Below are positions 7,718 to 16,200 of a DNA stretch of 64,000 nucleotides, in pieces. The notes beneath the pieces are model-generated. The model saw only the letters and a list, made by a program, of their open reading frames with translations, was not told where the DNA came from and searched no databases. How positions within the stretch are numbered: the stretch's first letter is position 1; each line of letters opens with the position of its first letter. The stretch is from Nitrospira sp. (lineage in GTDB: Bacteria > Nitrospirota > Nitrospiria > Nitrospirales > UBA8639), in the NCBI GenBank assembly GCA_011523385.1, contig WTGX01000017.1, forward strand, positions 83,318-147,317, written 5' to 3'. A program made the position numbers and the translations under genes.

Positions 7718-8407
7718 ATGTCTGATTCTTCTCACCACACGCCCGATTCTCTCCCCAGCAAGGTCGCGGCATTTTTTGATGTCGATAATACCTTGATTCC
7801 CGGTCAATCCATTGAAATCCATTTCGTCCGGTATCTGTGGAAAACCGGCCTGTTATCCAATCGCGTGTTGGTCGATAGCGCACTCTATTTACTCTTCAAT
7901 ATTCTCGAACTTTCCCTGAGGCCTCTACGGGAACGAAAGATTTACCTGACCAATAAGCGACCGGAAGGCATCGAGCCCTTGGCGAAATGGTTTGTGCGGT
8001 CGGAGATTTGTCCTCGACTGTCCCTGCAAGGCACCGCGGCCTTGGCCCAGCATCAACAGGCCGGCCATCAGGTGGCCCTCGTCAGCGGTACCCCGGAGTT
8101 CCTGATCAAACCCCTGGCGCATTATCTGGACGTCCCAAACGTCCTGGCGGCACAGTTGGAAACCAATGAGGACGGCTACACGTGCCGGGTCCTGTCGCCC
8201 TATCCGTACGGTGAAGGCAAGCGGCGCCTGCTTCAGACGTTTGCGGACAGTCATGGCGTGGACCTTGCGCAAAGCTATGCGTATGGCGACAGCCCGGGCG
8301 ACATTCAGGCGTTGGAGTCCGTGGGGCACCCACTCGTGGTCAATCCTATTCGCGGGATGGCGAGGATTGCGCGCCGGCACCGGTGGCCCACGACCGTGTG
8401 GGCGTAA
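7718..8407 (+). CDS. HAD-IB family phosphatase (SerB-like hydrolase)
   Basis: A ~229-residue HAD-superfamily hydrolase of subfamily IB. Motif I DVDNTLIPG carries the nucleophile and acid/base Asp, motif II is VALVSGTPEF, a conserved Lys follows in GEGKRRLL, and motif III is AYGDSPGDIQAL. Relatives include phosphoserine phosphatase and CicA-type or lysophosphatidic phosphatases, so the substrate cannot be read from sequence. I take the ATG at 7718 (MSDSSH); the TTG at 7697 would add seven residues. It precedes queE by 27 bases and is likely cotranscribed, without an obvious functional link. Confidence 0.85.
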   Translation: MSDSSHHTPDSLPSKVAAFFDVDNTLIPGQSIEIHFVRYLWKTGLLSNRVLVDSALYLLFNILELSLRPLRERKIYLTNKRPEGIEPLAKWFVRSEICPRLSLQGTAALAQHQQAGHQVALVSGTPEFLIKPLAHYLDVPNVLAAQLETNEDGYTCRVLSPYPYGEGKRRLLQTFADSHGVDLAQSYAYGDSPGDIQALESVGHPLVVNPIRGMARIARRHRWPTTVWA

Positions 8408-8443
8408 CGTCCGACGCGAAGTCATGAAGAATGCGTGCAAGCC

Positions 8444-9133
8444 ATGACGACGCGAATTTCCGCCTCTCCGTCCACCCTGCGCGTCACGGAAATTTTTCAT
8501 AGTATTCAAGGGGAATCCATCCGTGCAGGAGAACCGTGTGTGTTCGTCCGCTTGACGGGCTGTCCCCTCCGATGCACCTGGTGTGATACGGCCTATGCGT
8601 TTTATGGAGGCACCGACATGCATCTGGAAGCTGTCGTGGATCAGGTCAAAGCGTACGGGTGTTCGTTGGTCGAGATTACGGGCGGGGAGCCGCTGGCTCA
8701 ACCCGCGGCGTTCGAGTTGATTGCGCGTCTGTGCGATGAACGCTTTGAGGTGTTGATCGAAACCAGCGGAGCCATCGACGTGACTCCGGTTGATTCACGG
8801 GCGAGCGTCATTCTGGACGTCAAGTGTCCCGGCAGTGAGATGGACGACCGCATGCGCTGGGACAATCTGCGCCATCTCCGTCAGAAAGATCAGGTGAAAT
8901 TCGTCATCGGCGACCGCCGGGATTATGAGTGGGCCGTCGACGTGGTCAAGCGATACCGACTCACGGAGACGTGTCCCGTGTTGTTCAGCCCGGTATTTGC
9001 CACGGAAGGGAACGACGATCGGTGTTCCCTCCTGCGACCATTGGCGGAATGGCTGCTCCGGGACCGCTTGCCAGTGCGCTTGCAGGTTCAATTACATAAG
9101 TTTATCTGGGATCCCGACACGCGAGGGGTCTAG
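8444..9133 (+). CDS. queE: 7-carboxy-7-deazaguanine synthase
   Basis: A small radical SAM enzyme of the queuosine/7-deazapurine pathway that converts 6-carboxy-tetrahydropterin to 7-carboxy-7-deazaguanine. EIFHSIQGES at the N-terminus binds substrate; the [4Fe-4S] cluster motif is CPLRCTWC (CxxxCxxC), directly followed by DTAYAF. The SAM-binding ITGGEPLAQ follows, and QLHKFIW lies near the end. At ~230 residues it is the normal QueE length. ATG 8444 (MTTRIS) is taken as the start; an ATG 9 bases upstream is possible. No other queuosine genes are in the window. Confidence 0.93.
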   Translation: MTTRISASPSTLRVTEIFHSIQGESIRAGEPCVFVRLTGCPLRCTWCDTAYAFYGGTDMHLEAVVDQVKAYGCSLVEITGGEPLAQPAAFELIARLCDERFEVLIETSGAIDVTPVDSRASVILDVKCPGSEMDDRMRWDNLRHLRQKDQVKFVIGDRRDYEWAVDVVKRYRLTETCPVLFSPVFATEGNDDRCSLLRPLAEWLLRDRLPVRLQVQLHKFIWDPDTRGV

Positions 9134-9185
9134 CAGGATGTTCAAAAAAGCCGCCAGCTTCGTTCAGGAGGGAGAGGAGAGTCGC

Positions 9186-10691
9186 ATGAAGTGTCAGGTC
9201 AAGGAAGGTCAGCTTGTCCGGGAAGCCACGGACGTGCTCGTGGTCGGTGTCTATGAAGACGAGAGCACGTTGTCAAAGGCCCATCAGTCGTTGGATCAGG
9301 CGTTGGGCGGACAACTCCGGGAGTTGCGAAACAATGGAGAGTTTTCAGGCAAGAACCAGCAATCGGCGTTGATTCATACGCGAAAGGCCCTGCCTGCCAA
9401 GCGGGTTCTGTTGCTGGGATTGGGGAAGAAAGACGAGGTGACCCTGGATCGCGTTCGACAGGCCATGGGCACCGCGTTCAAAAAGGTTTGGCAGACCGGG
9501 GCGCAAACGTTTTCCTCGCCGGTGTTCGGAACCGATACCCTCAAGGTGCCTGCCGCCGATATTGCCCAGGCGATGGTGGAGGGAGCCGTCCTGGGAGGGT
9601 ACCGGTTCACGCACTATCGGTCTGACGATGAGGAACCGTCGAAAGCCGTTCGGGCCATGACCCTGTTGGCGAACCGCTCGAATCAGGTGAGTGGACTGAA
9701 AACGGGGGTTCGGCGGGGAGAAGCCAGTGCCAACGCCACGTGGTTCGCACGTGATTTGTGCAATCACCCGGCCAACGTGATGACGCCCTCTCGCGTGGTG
9801 CAGGAAGCGCAAAAGATTGCCGAAGACTCCGGCGTCACATTGACGGTGCTGGAGCGCAAGGACCAGGAGAAATTGGGAATGGGCGGGATGGTGGGCGTCT
9901 CACGTGGGAGTCAGGAGCCACCGAAATTCATCGTTCTGGAATATTCGAGGGGCAGAAAGAAGGACCGGCCCATCGTGCTCGTCGGGAAAACGATCACGTT
10001 CGATTCCGGCGGTATTTCGCTAAAGCCTTCGGAAAACATGGAACAGATGAAGGCGGATATGACGGGCGGGGCAGAAGTGCTGGGGGCGGTCCGGGCTGCG
10101 GCGCAACTGCGTCTGCCCATCAACGTCGTGGGTATCCTGCCGGCCACGGAAAACATGCCGGGCGGCCGAGCCACCAAGCCGGGGGATATCCTGCGCATGC
10201 TCAACGGCAAAACCGTGGAAGTACAAAATACCGACGCCGAAGGACGATTGATTTTGGCTGATGGGCTGGCGTATGCCGCCCGGTTCAATCCGCGATGTAT
10301 CGTCGATATTGCCACGTTGACCGGAGCGTGCATCGTGGCCCTGGGTCAGTTTGCGATCGGGATGATGGGCAGTGACGATGCGCTCAAGGCCGGCATGAAA
10401 AAAGCCGGTGAGCAGGCCGGTGAACGCGTGTGGGAGATGCCGCTCTGGGAAGAATATTTCGAACAACTCAAAAGTGACGTGGCGGACATGCGCAACATCG
10501 GCGGCCGTGGAGGGGGCATGATTACAGCCGGCATGTTTTTGAGCAAGTTTGTCGGCGATTGCCCTTGGGTGCATCTCGACATTGCCAGCACCGATTGGAG
10601 TTCGTCCGAGCGTCCGTATATCAGCAAAGGCCCGACGGCCATCGGCACGCGACTATTGGTGCAATGGTTGATCAATTGCTCGGGTCGATAG
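9186..10691 (+). CDS. pepA: Leucyl aminopeptidase (cytosol aminopeptidase, M17)
   Basis: A ~501-residue M17 metallo-aminopeptidase that removes N-terminal residues from peptides, normally a hexamer with two metal ions per active site. The catalytic half shows VGKTITFDSGGISLKPSENM (metal Lys and Asp), MKADMTGGAEV, and the family signature NTDAEGRL, which carries the metal-binding Asp and Glu and the active-site Arg. The N-terminal regulatory domain starts QVKEGQLVREATDVLVVGV. The start at 9186 is chosen for the strong GGAGAGGAGAG 4 bases upstream; in-frame ATG 9138 is weaker. E. coli PepA also binds DNA in recombination; nothing here tests that. Confidence 0.95.
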   Translation: MKCQVKEGQLVREATDVLVVGVYEDESTLSKAHQSLDQALGGQLRELRNNGEFSGKNQQSALIHTRKALPAKRVLLLGLGKKDEVTLDRVRQAMGTAFKKVWQTGAQTFSSPVFGTDTLKVPAADIAQAMVEGAVLGGYRFTHYRSDDEEPSKAVRAMTLLANRSNQVSGLKTGVRRGEASANATWFARDLCNHPANVMTPSRVVQEAQKIAEDSGVTLTVLERKDQEKLGMGGMVGVSRGSQEPPKFIVLEYSRGRKKDRPIVLVGKTITFDSGGISLKPSENMEQMKADMTGGAEVLGAVRAAAQLRLPINVVGILPATENMPGGRATKPGDILRMLNGKTVEVQNTDAEGRLILADGLAYAARFNPRCIVDIATLTGACIVALGQFAIGMMGSDDALKAGMKKAGEQAGERVWEMPLWEEYFEQLKSDVADMRNIGGRGGGMITAGMFLSKFVGDCPWVHLDIASTDWSSSERPYISKGPTAIGTRLLVQWLINCSGR

Positions 10692-10718
10692 GGAATCCAC
10701 AGCCTCTACCTCCCCTCG

Positions 10719-10739
10719 CCCCTCCTTACAAAGGAGGGG
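10719..10739. repeat. Intergenic perfect hairpin repeat
   Basis: CCCCTCCTT and AAGGAGGGG form a perfect 9-bp stem around a 3-base loop in the 105-base pepA-nagZ spacer. No T-run follows, so it is more likely a dispersed palindromic repeat than an intrinsic terminator. Confidence 0.6.
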
Positions 10740-10796
10740 AACCGGAGAGATGGCCTGAGTGAGTCATCATGCCCTCGAACAGGAAGTGAGTTCTTC

Positions 10797-11897
10797 ATGA
10801 CCATTCGAGACACTGTCGGGCAACTCTTGATGGTGGGGTTTGAAGGGACCGAACCCTCCCGGGAATTTCTCGATTGGTTGCAGGAATGTCGGCCGGCCGG
10901 CGTCATTCTCTTTTCGCGTAACCTTGTGGATCCTGAACAGGTGGCGCGACTGACCAATGCCCTCCAGGAGCATGCGCCCAACCCTCCCTTGTTGATTGCC
11001 ATCGATGAAGAAGGAGGCGAGGTGTCCCGCTTGCCCCGGGGCTTTACGACGTTTCCCGCCGCTTCCAGAGTTGCGGCGTGTCACGCTCCGGACGCGGCCT
11101 ATGAAATGGCGAAGGTAACGGCCCAGGAACTGCGGGCGGTCGGGATCAACATGAACCTCGCGCCGGTCCTGGACGTGAACAGCAATCCGGCCAATCCCAT
11201 TATCGGGGATCGTGCCTATGGCACACAGCCCGAACGGGTCTGCACGTATGGCTTGGCCGTGATACAGGGATTGGAGGACAATGGCATCATCCCTTGTGGC
11301 AAACATTTTCCCGGGCATGGCGACACCACGACGGATTCCCACCACGTCCTGCCCGTGGTGGAGGCCGACCGCGCGCGACTCGACGCCGTGGAACTGGAAC
11401 CCTTTCGACAGGCGGTCCGCCGGGGACTGCCCGCGATCATGACCGCGCACGTGCGCTACCCGGCGCTCGATGCGGAAGCGCCGGCGACGCTGTCCCGATC
11501 CATCCTTACCGATCTGTTGCGGAACCAGTTGGGTTTTGAAGGCGTCACGGTCACCGATGATATGGAAATGCGCGCGATTCTCGACCATCAGTCCATCGGG
11601 GAAGCCTCGGTTCGAGCGGTACAGGCCGGTGCCGATATGGTCGTGATCTGTCATCAGCAGGAACGGCAACGGCAAGTCGTGTCAGCCATTGAGCAGGCCC
11701 TCGAACGAGGTGACCTTTTGTGGGAGAGACTCACGGCCAGCGTGGCGCGCATACGGGCCTTGAAAGAAGAACGTCTCGGGCCGTTCCAACCCGTCGATCC
11801 GTCGCGGGTCGCGCAAACCGTTGGTCATCCGCGGCACAAAGCCTTGTTGGCGAAGATTCAAGATGGCAGCCGGGTTCACGACGTTGAACGAAGTTGA
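10797..11897 (+). CDS. nagZ: Beta-N-acetylhexosaminidase (GH3)
   Basis: A 366-residue GH3 enzyme that cleaves N-acetylglucosamine from anhydro-muropeptides during cell-wall recycling in the cytoplasm. Family markers are IAIDEEGGEVSRLP, KHFPGHGDTTTDSHH (the NagZ catalytic loop with the His-Asp acid/base pair) and TDDMEMRAI, whose Asp is the nucleophile. There is no signal peptide, as expected. Length is normal. The next gene starts 36 bases downstream. Confidence 0.93.
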   Translation: MTIRDTVGQLLMVGFEGTEPSREFLDWLQECRPAGVILFSRNLVDPEQVARLTNALQEHAPNPPLLIAIDEEGGEVSRLPRGFTTFPAASRVAACHAPDAAYEMAKVTAQELRAVGINMNLAPVLDVNSNPANPIIGDRAYGTQPERVCTYGLAVIQGLEDNGIIPCGKHFPGHGDTTTDSHHVLPVVEADRARLDAVELEPFRQAVRRGLPAIMTAHVRYPALDAEAPATLSRSILTDLLRNQLGFEGVTVTDDMEMRAILDHQSIGEASVRAVQAGADMVVICHQQERQRQVVSAIEQALERGDLLWERLTASVARIRALKEERLGPFQPVDPSRVAQTVGHPRHKALLAKIQDGSRVHDVERS

Positions 11898-11932
11898 ACC
11901 TGTGCCGGTATCGTGTTTGTACGGAGGAAAGC

Positions 11933-12319
11933 ATGGGGTTGAAAAAAGGCGATATCATCGATGAGCACAAACGCCACCCGGAGAGTTGTGGCTTGATGAT
12001 CAAAGTCATGGCCGGTGGCGCGGGTTTTGAAAAAGTCGTGTGCTGCGGGCACGAATTGACGGAAGAAGACGTGACCCCGGCATTTACACGCGGCCGGGGA
12101 CGGAAACGCGGGACACTCCCGCCGGCCATACTTTTGGATGAGAAAAAACTGTACCCGGATTCCTGTGGCCTCCGTGTCATGATTATGGATGGAGGAGAAG
12201 GGTTTCAGGAAATCAGGTGTTGCGGTCATTCGCTCAAGCTCAATGCGATGAGAGAATTCAAATACGGCGAAGAACAGCGAGGAGCGATGCCCGAAACGGG
12301 GCCGGCCGGTCACGCCTGA
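11933..12319 (+). CDS. Duplicated desulforedoxin-like Cys-rich protein, unknown function
   Basis: A 128-residue protein made of two copies of one unit: HPESCGLMIKVMAGGAGFEK with VVCCGHEL, and YPDSCGLRVMIMDGGEGFQE with IRCCGHSL, joined by an RGRGRKRG-containing linker. The spacing Cys...CCG with GG between resembles desulforedoxin domains, which bind Fe(Cys)4 through CxxC...CC. Here the first Cys of CxxC is Pro in both copies, leaving three Cys per unit, so metal binding may differ or use His. ATG 11933 follows GGAGGAAAGC. The true role is unknown; the desulforedoxin comparison is by eye. Confidence 0.7.
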   Translation: MGLKKGDIIDEHKRHPESCGLMIKVMAGGAGFEKVVCCGHELTEEDVTPAFTRGRGRKRGTLPPAILLDEKKLYPDSCGLRVMIMDGGEGFQEIRCCGHSLKLNAMREFKYGEEQRGAMPETGPAGHA

Positions 12320-12559
12320 AGGCCATTGTCAGAGTTTTCAATGACAGGCATGTTTGTTCTATACTTTCAAGATAGTAAAGCCTATAATACTATTCACTTA
12401 ACCTATCAATTTCATAGACTGCTCTATGCACTTCTTGGGCGGTAGATGAGTCACATCCGTAACCCTCAGGCCGTTGTAAGTCACGGGACCGAGAACCGCT
12501 AAACGTTGTCTGCGGTTTTCCATTTATCAACAAAACCAAAACACAAAGGAGTAAAAGAG
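12320..12559. other. Intergenic region with small palindromes
   Basis: 240 bases without a gene. CATAGA(12413-12418)/TCTATG(12423-12428) forms a perfect palindrome. A 9-bp stem pairs 12491-12499 with 12512-12520 just before the ribosome binding site of the next gene. TATAAT at 12383-12388 could be a -10 but has no good -35. Confidence 0.45.
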
Positions 12560-12844
12560 ATGGCAATCAGTGACCAGGAAAAAATTGGGTCGGTGAGAAG
12601 CGCAGTCGATTTGGCGATCGTGGGGGATAACATAAACGATATTGCGGATTTCACGGTTGAGAAATATGAATTCAAGAATGACGCGAGTCTTTCTTCCGAG
12701 ACGCGTGAAGCAGGAGTCGCCAAGATCAAGGAAGTATTGTGGCAGCGAGTGGAAGAATTGAAAAAGCGGCGCATGCAGGTTCTGGCGGAAATGTTCACCC
12801 TGGCGGAGAGGACGCTTGACGAAATCATCGATAAGGGGAAATAG
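12560..12844 (+). CDS. Small helical protein of unknown function
   Basis: A 94-residue soluble, charged, probably all-helical protein; no membrane segment, signal or Cys. The middle reads ADFTVEKYEFKNDASLSSE, and the C-terminal 45 residues (VAKIKEVLWQRVEELKKRRM onward) look like a long amphipathic helix with heptad spacing. ATG 12560 is preceded by AGGAG with an 8-base spacer. Not recognised. It is the last gene before the GC-rich biosynthetic block and has more ordinary composition, so it probably is not part of it. Confidence 0.6.
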   Translation: MAISDQEKIGSVRSAVDLAIVGDNINDIADFTVEKYEFKNDASLSSETREAGVAKIKEVLWQRVEELKKRRMQVLAEMFTLAERTLDEIIDKGK

Positions 12845-13295
12845 CATCTGTTCAGTCTCCACAGAGACCAGGCTTTGGACTGGCCAGTGTCAATGAGGGA
12901 ACGACCGTCGAGGGAAAGGCTTTTCCTGTGTTTAACTCACCGCTGTTCTCTGCGTTATTTCCGTAAATAGATCTGTCCCTTACGCTCAAGAAGACTTGAG
13001 ACAGGCTGGTTACCGAAGAAGCGTTCATGCACTTGAGGGACCGGGCCACTAAACTCGTGGTCTGGCCCGCATGAATGGCTTCGCGGAGCCAGCGGGCGTA
13101 CCGACCGATTCCCAACATGTCAGCCGCTGGCAAGGCTGTCATGCCCAAGCTCCAGCTTGTTTGTCTCGCCCTGAATGGGTTGTTTTTTTCGTCTCTCTAT
13201 AATATTCTAAACTGCACTATTTGACCTTGAGCCTGGTCCAAGACAGGCAATCAGCGGGCTTCCGTTTCTGGCTGCAGAGCGCATTAGAGACAAAC
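12845..13295. other. Intergenic region before the polyketide synthase
   Basis: 451 bases with no convincing gene. A nested stem-loop lies at 13024-13075 (CGGGCCA 13042-13048 with TGGCCCG 13063-13069, extended by TTCAT/ATGAA outside). TATAAT at 13198-13203 sits after a T-rich stretch about 95 bases before the PKS start and is the best -10 candidate; no matching -35 was found. Confidence 0.45.
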
Positions 13296-16200
13296 ATGAA
13301 CAAGTCTGAAAACCCTGTTGCTATCGTAGGGTACAGTTACCGCATGCCGGGCGGAATCCGCACCGACGACGACTTCTGGCGGCTGCTGAGCGAACGCGAG
13401 ATCGTGCAGGAGCCGGTAAATGAGCGCTACGGCCAAGGCTACCGGCCAATCGGCGAGTTCTCCGGACCGGGTCGGTTTGCCAGCCCGTACGAAGGGCTGC
13501 TCACCGAGCAAAGAGAAAAGCTCTTCGATCGTAGCCTCTTTGCGATGTCGCATCGTGAAATGCTGACAGCCGATCCGCACGTGCGAATGCTCCTGACCTG
13601 TACCTGGGAGACCTCCGAGCGGGTTGGCTGGGATTTGCAATCGTTGCGCAACAGCCGCACGGGCGTGTTCGTCGGTGCGCAGGTTCCGGCGACCTCCAAC
13701 TGGCGCGCGGCGCACGGCGCCAATGAGTTTTCCATCGCCAGTATCAGCCTGGCCATGATGGCCAACCGTATCTCCTACCACTTCAATCTGATGGGGCCGT
13801 CGCTCGCCTGCTGCACGGCCTGTTCCGCTGGCTTGACGGCCTTGCACACGGCGTTGAACGCCCTGCGCTACGGCGACTGCGAACAAGCCTTCGTCGGGTC
13901 GGTCACTTATCTGGGATCAGCCCGGCTCAGCGCAGGCTTCAATGCCTTGGGCGTGATCAGTCCGGACGGCCGGTGCCACTCCTTCGACGCGGACGCCAAC
14001 GGTTACATGCGCTCGGAAGGAGCGTTCGTCTTTGCCATCAAGCCCCTGGCGGCAGCCGAAAGAGACGGAGACCCCATCTACGCCGTGATAGAAGCAACGG
14101 CAGTGAATGCGGCCGGTGCGGCCGACGGCACCGAGGGCTTGGCTCAAGGGCGTTACATTACCGCGCCTACCCGTCATTCACAGGTTGAGTTGATGCGCAT
14201 CGCCTGCACCCGCGCCAATCGCGCGCCCCAGGATTTTGATTACATCGAAGCCCATGCGACCGGGACCGTGGTGGGTGATCGCATCGAAGGGAATGCCATC
14301 ACGGAGGCGTTCGGCGGTGTCAACCGCCAGGTTCCGCTACGGGTTTCCAGCGTCAAGAGCAACGTGGGGCATATGGAAGCCGCCGCGTTCCATTGCGCCT
14401 TGCTCAAGGTCATCCTGATGATGCAGCGCCGCACGTTCGCGCCGATCTCTAAGAATTTTCTGGTGCCGAATCCGGAAATCGATTTCGACAGGTGTCCCAT
14501 GCAGGTGCAGACGACCTGCGAACCCTTTCCCGAATATCCGGTCGTGGTCGGCATCAATTCGTTCGGCTTTGGCGGGGCCAACGGGCACTGCGTGGTGCGG
14601 GAGTACAGCCCGGCGCAACCACGGATCTGGTCGGTGGCGCTGGCGCCGGAGTCGGGCTTCATGATTCCCCTGTCGGCGCGTACGTCCGGGGCGTTGGAAA
14701 AGAGCGCGCGACAGTTGCGCGAGACTCTCGACAAGCAACCGATGGATCTCTACACGCTGGCCGGCAATCTCAGCCGCCGCCGCACCCATTTCGCCACACG
14801 GACGGCCTTTGCGGTGCACACTCAGGAGGAATTGATCGAGGCACTGGACGTCTTTGAGAAAGACCCTTCGCCAATTACCACGGTCGGTGAGGGGAAGCCA
14901 CGGCTTGTGATGGTGTTCTCAGGACAGGGTACGCAGTGGGCCGGTTGCGGTCGCGGGCTTTACGACGCCGATCCCGTGTTCCGCCGCGTCATCGATGCCA
15001 TTGAGGGCCACTGGCGGGAGCACTCGGAAATTTCGTTGCGCGAGGCCTGTTTCTCGGCCACGCAGGAGGCGCTCGACGAGTGCGAGTTGGCCCAGCCCGT
15101 CACGTTCATGATCCAGTGCGCCCTGGCGGAATTGTTCAAGACGTGGGGAGTGTATCCGGACTGCGTGGTCGGTCACAGTTCCGGCGAGGCCGCCGCCGCT
15201 TACGCCTGCGGGGCGCTGTCGCTGGCGGAAGCCACGCGCCTGATTTTCCATCGCGCCACGTTGCAACAGCGCGTGGCCGGTTCCGGTCGCATGCTGGCGA
15301 TCGGCCTTGACCGGCCGGGCGTGGAGCAGCTGCTCGATACGCTACGTCTTCCATTTCGGGACGGGGAAGACCGGCGGGTGGAGATCGCGTGCGAAAACGC
15401 GCCGGCCAGTACCGTCATCTGCGGGAAAGAGGTTGCCTTGCGGCCCGTCATGGAGGAATTGGACCGGCGCCACCTGCAGAATCGGCTGCTTCAGGGGAAC
15501 ATCGCTTTTCATTCCAGCGCCATGGATCCGCTCAGTGACGACGCACATGTGGCCCTGTCTTTCCTGGACGAGTGCGCCTTCGATGCCGAAGTGCCGCTCG
15601 TGTCTTCGGTGACGGGACAGACGACTCAACGGTTGGACAGCGCCTACTGGTGGAAGAACATCCGCCAGACCGTCCTGTTTGCCGCGGCGATCGAAACCGT
15701 CAAGCGGGAGTACCGGCCCGACGTCTTTCTGGAACTCGGGCCGCACAGCGCCCTGCAATCCACCCTCGCCCAGTGCCTGGAAGACTGCGCCCCGGTCCCC
15801 GCCTGCATTCCGACGCTGCTAAGAGACACTGATGTCTGCCTCAGCTTCAAGCGGGCCTTGGGCGCTCTGTTCAGGACCGGCTTGGACTTGGACTTTGCCG
15901 CCCAGTACCCCCGTCCCGAGCCGGTCGCCCATCTGTTGCCCGGCTATCCGCGCGACGAACAGATCACGGCCGACGAAATGAGCGACGACGAGATGTTTCT
16001 GCAACAAGGCCAGTACGCCCACGGTCCGTTGATCGGCCACCGGGTGCCGTGCGACCACCTGCTGTTCGAGGCGCGGCTGTCGGAGCGGGATTTTCCCTGG
16101 CTGGCTGAGCACCGTGTGCATTATGCCTCGATCATGCCGGCGGCCGGCTACATCGAACTGATCCTCCAGGCGTTCGGGGGCGTTCCGCTGTACGTGGAAA

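Noticed and set aside
10719-10739. The hairpin as an intrinsic terminator of pepA
   Set aside because: No T-run on either strand; similar hairpins without T-runs recur in the window, so a repeat is the better reading.
12852-13148. A 98-codon minus-strand frame before the PKS
   Set aside because: No recognisable domain, no Shine-Dalgarno, and it runs through a nested stem-loop; left as intergenic.
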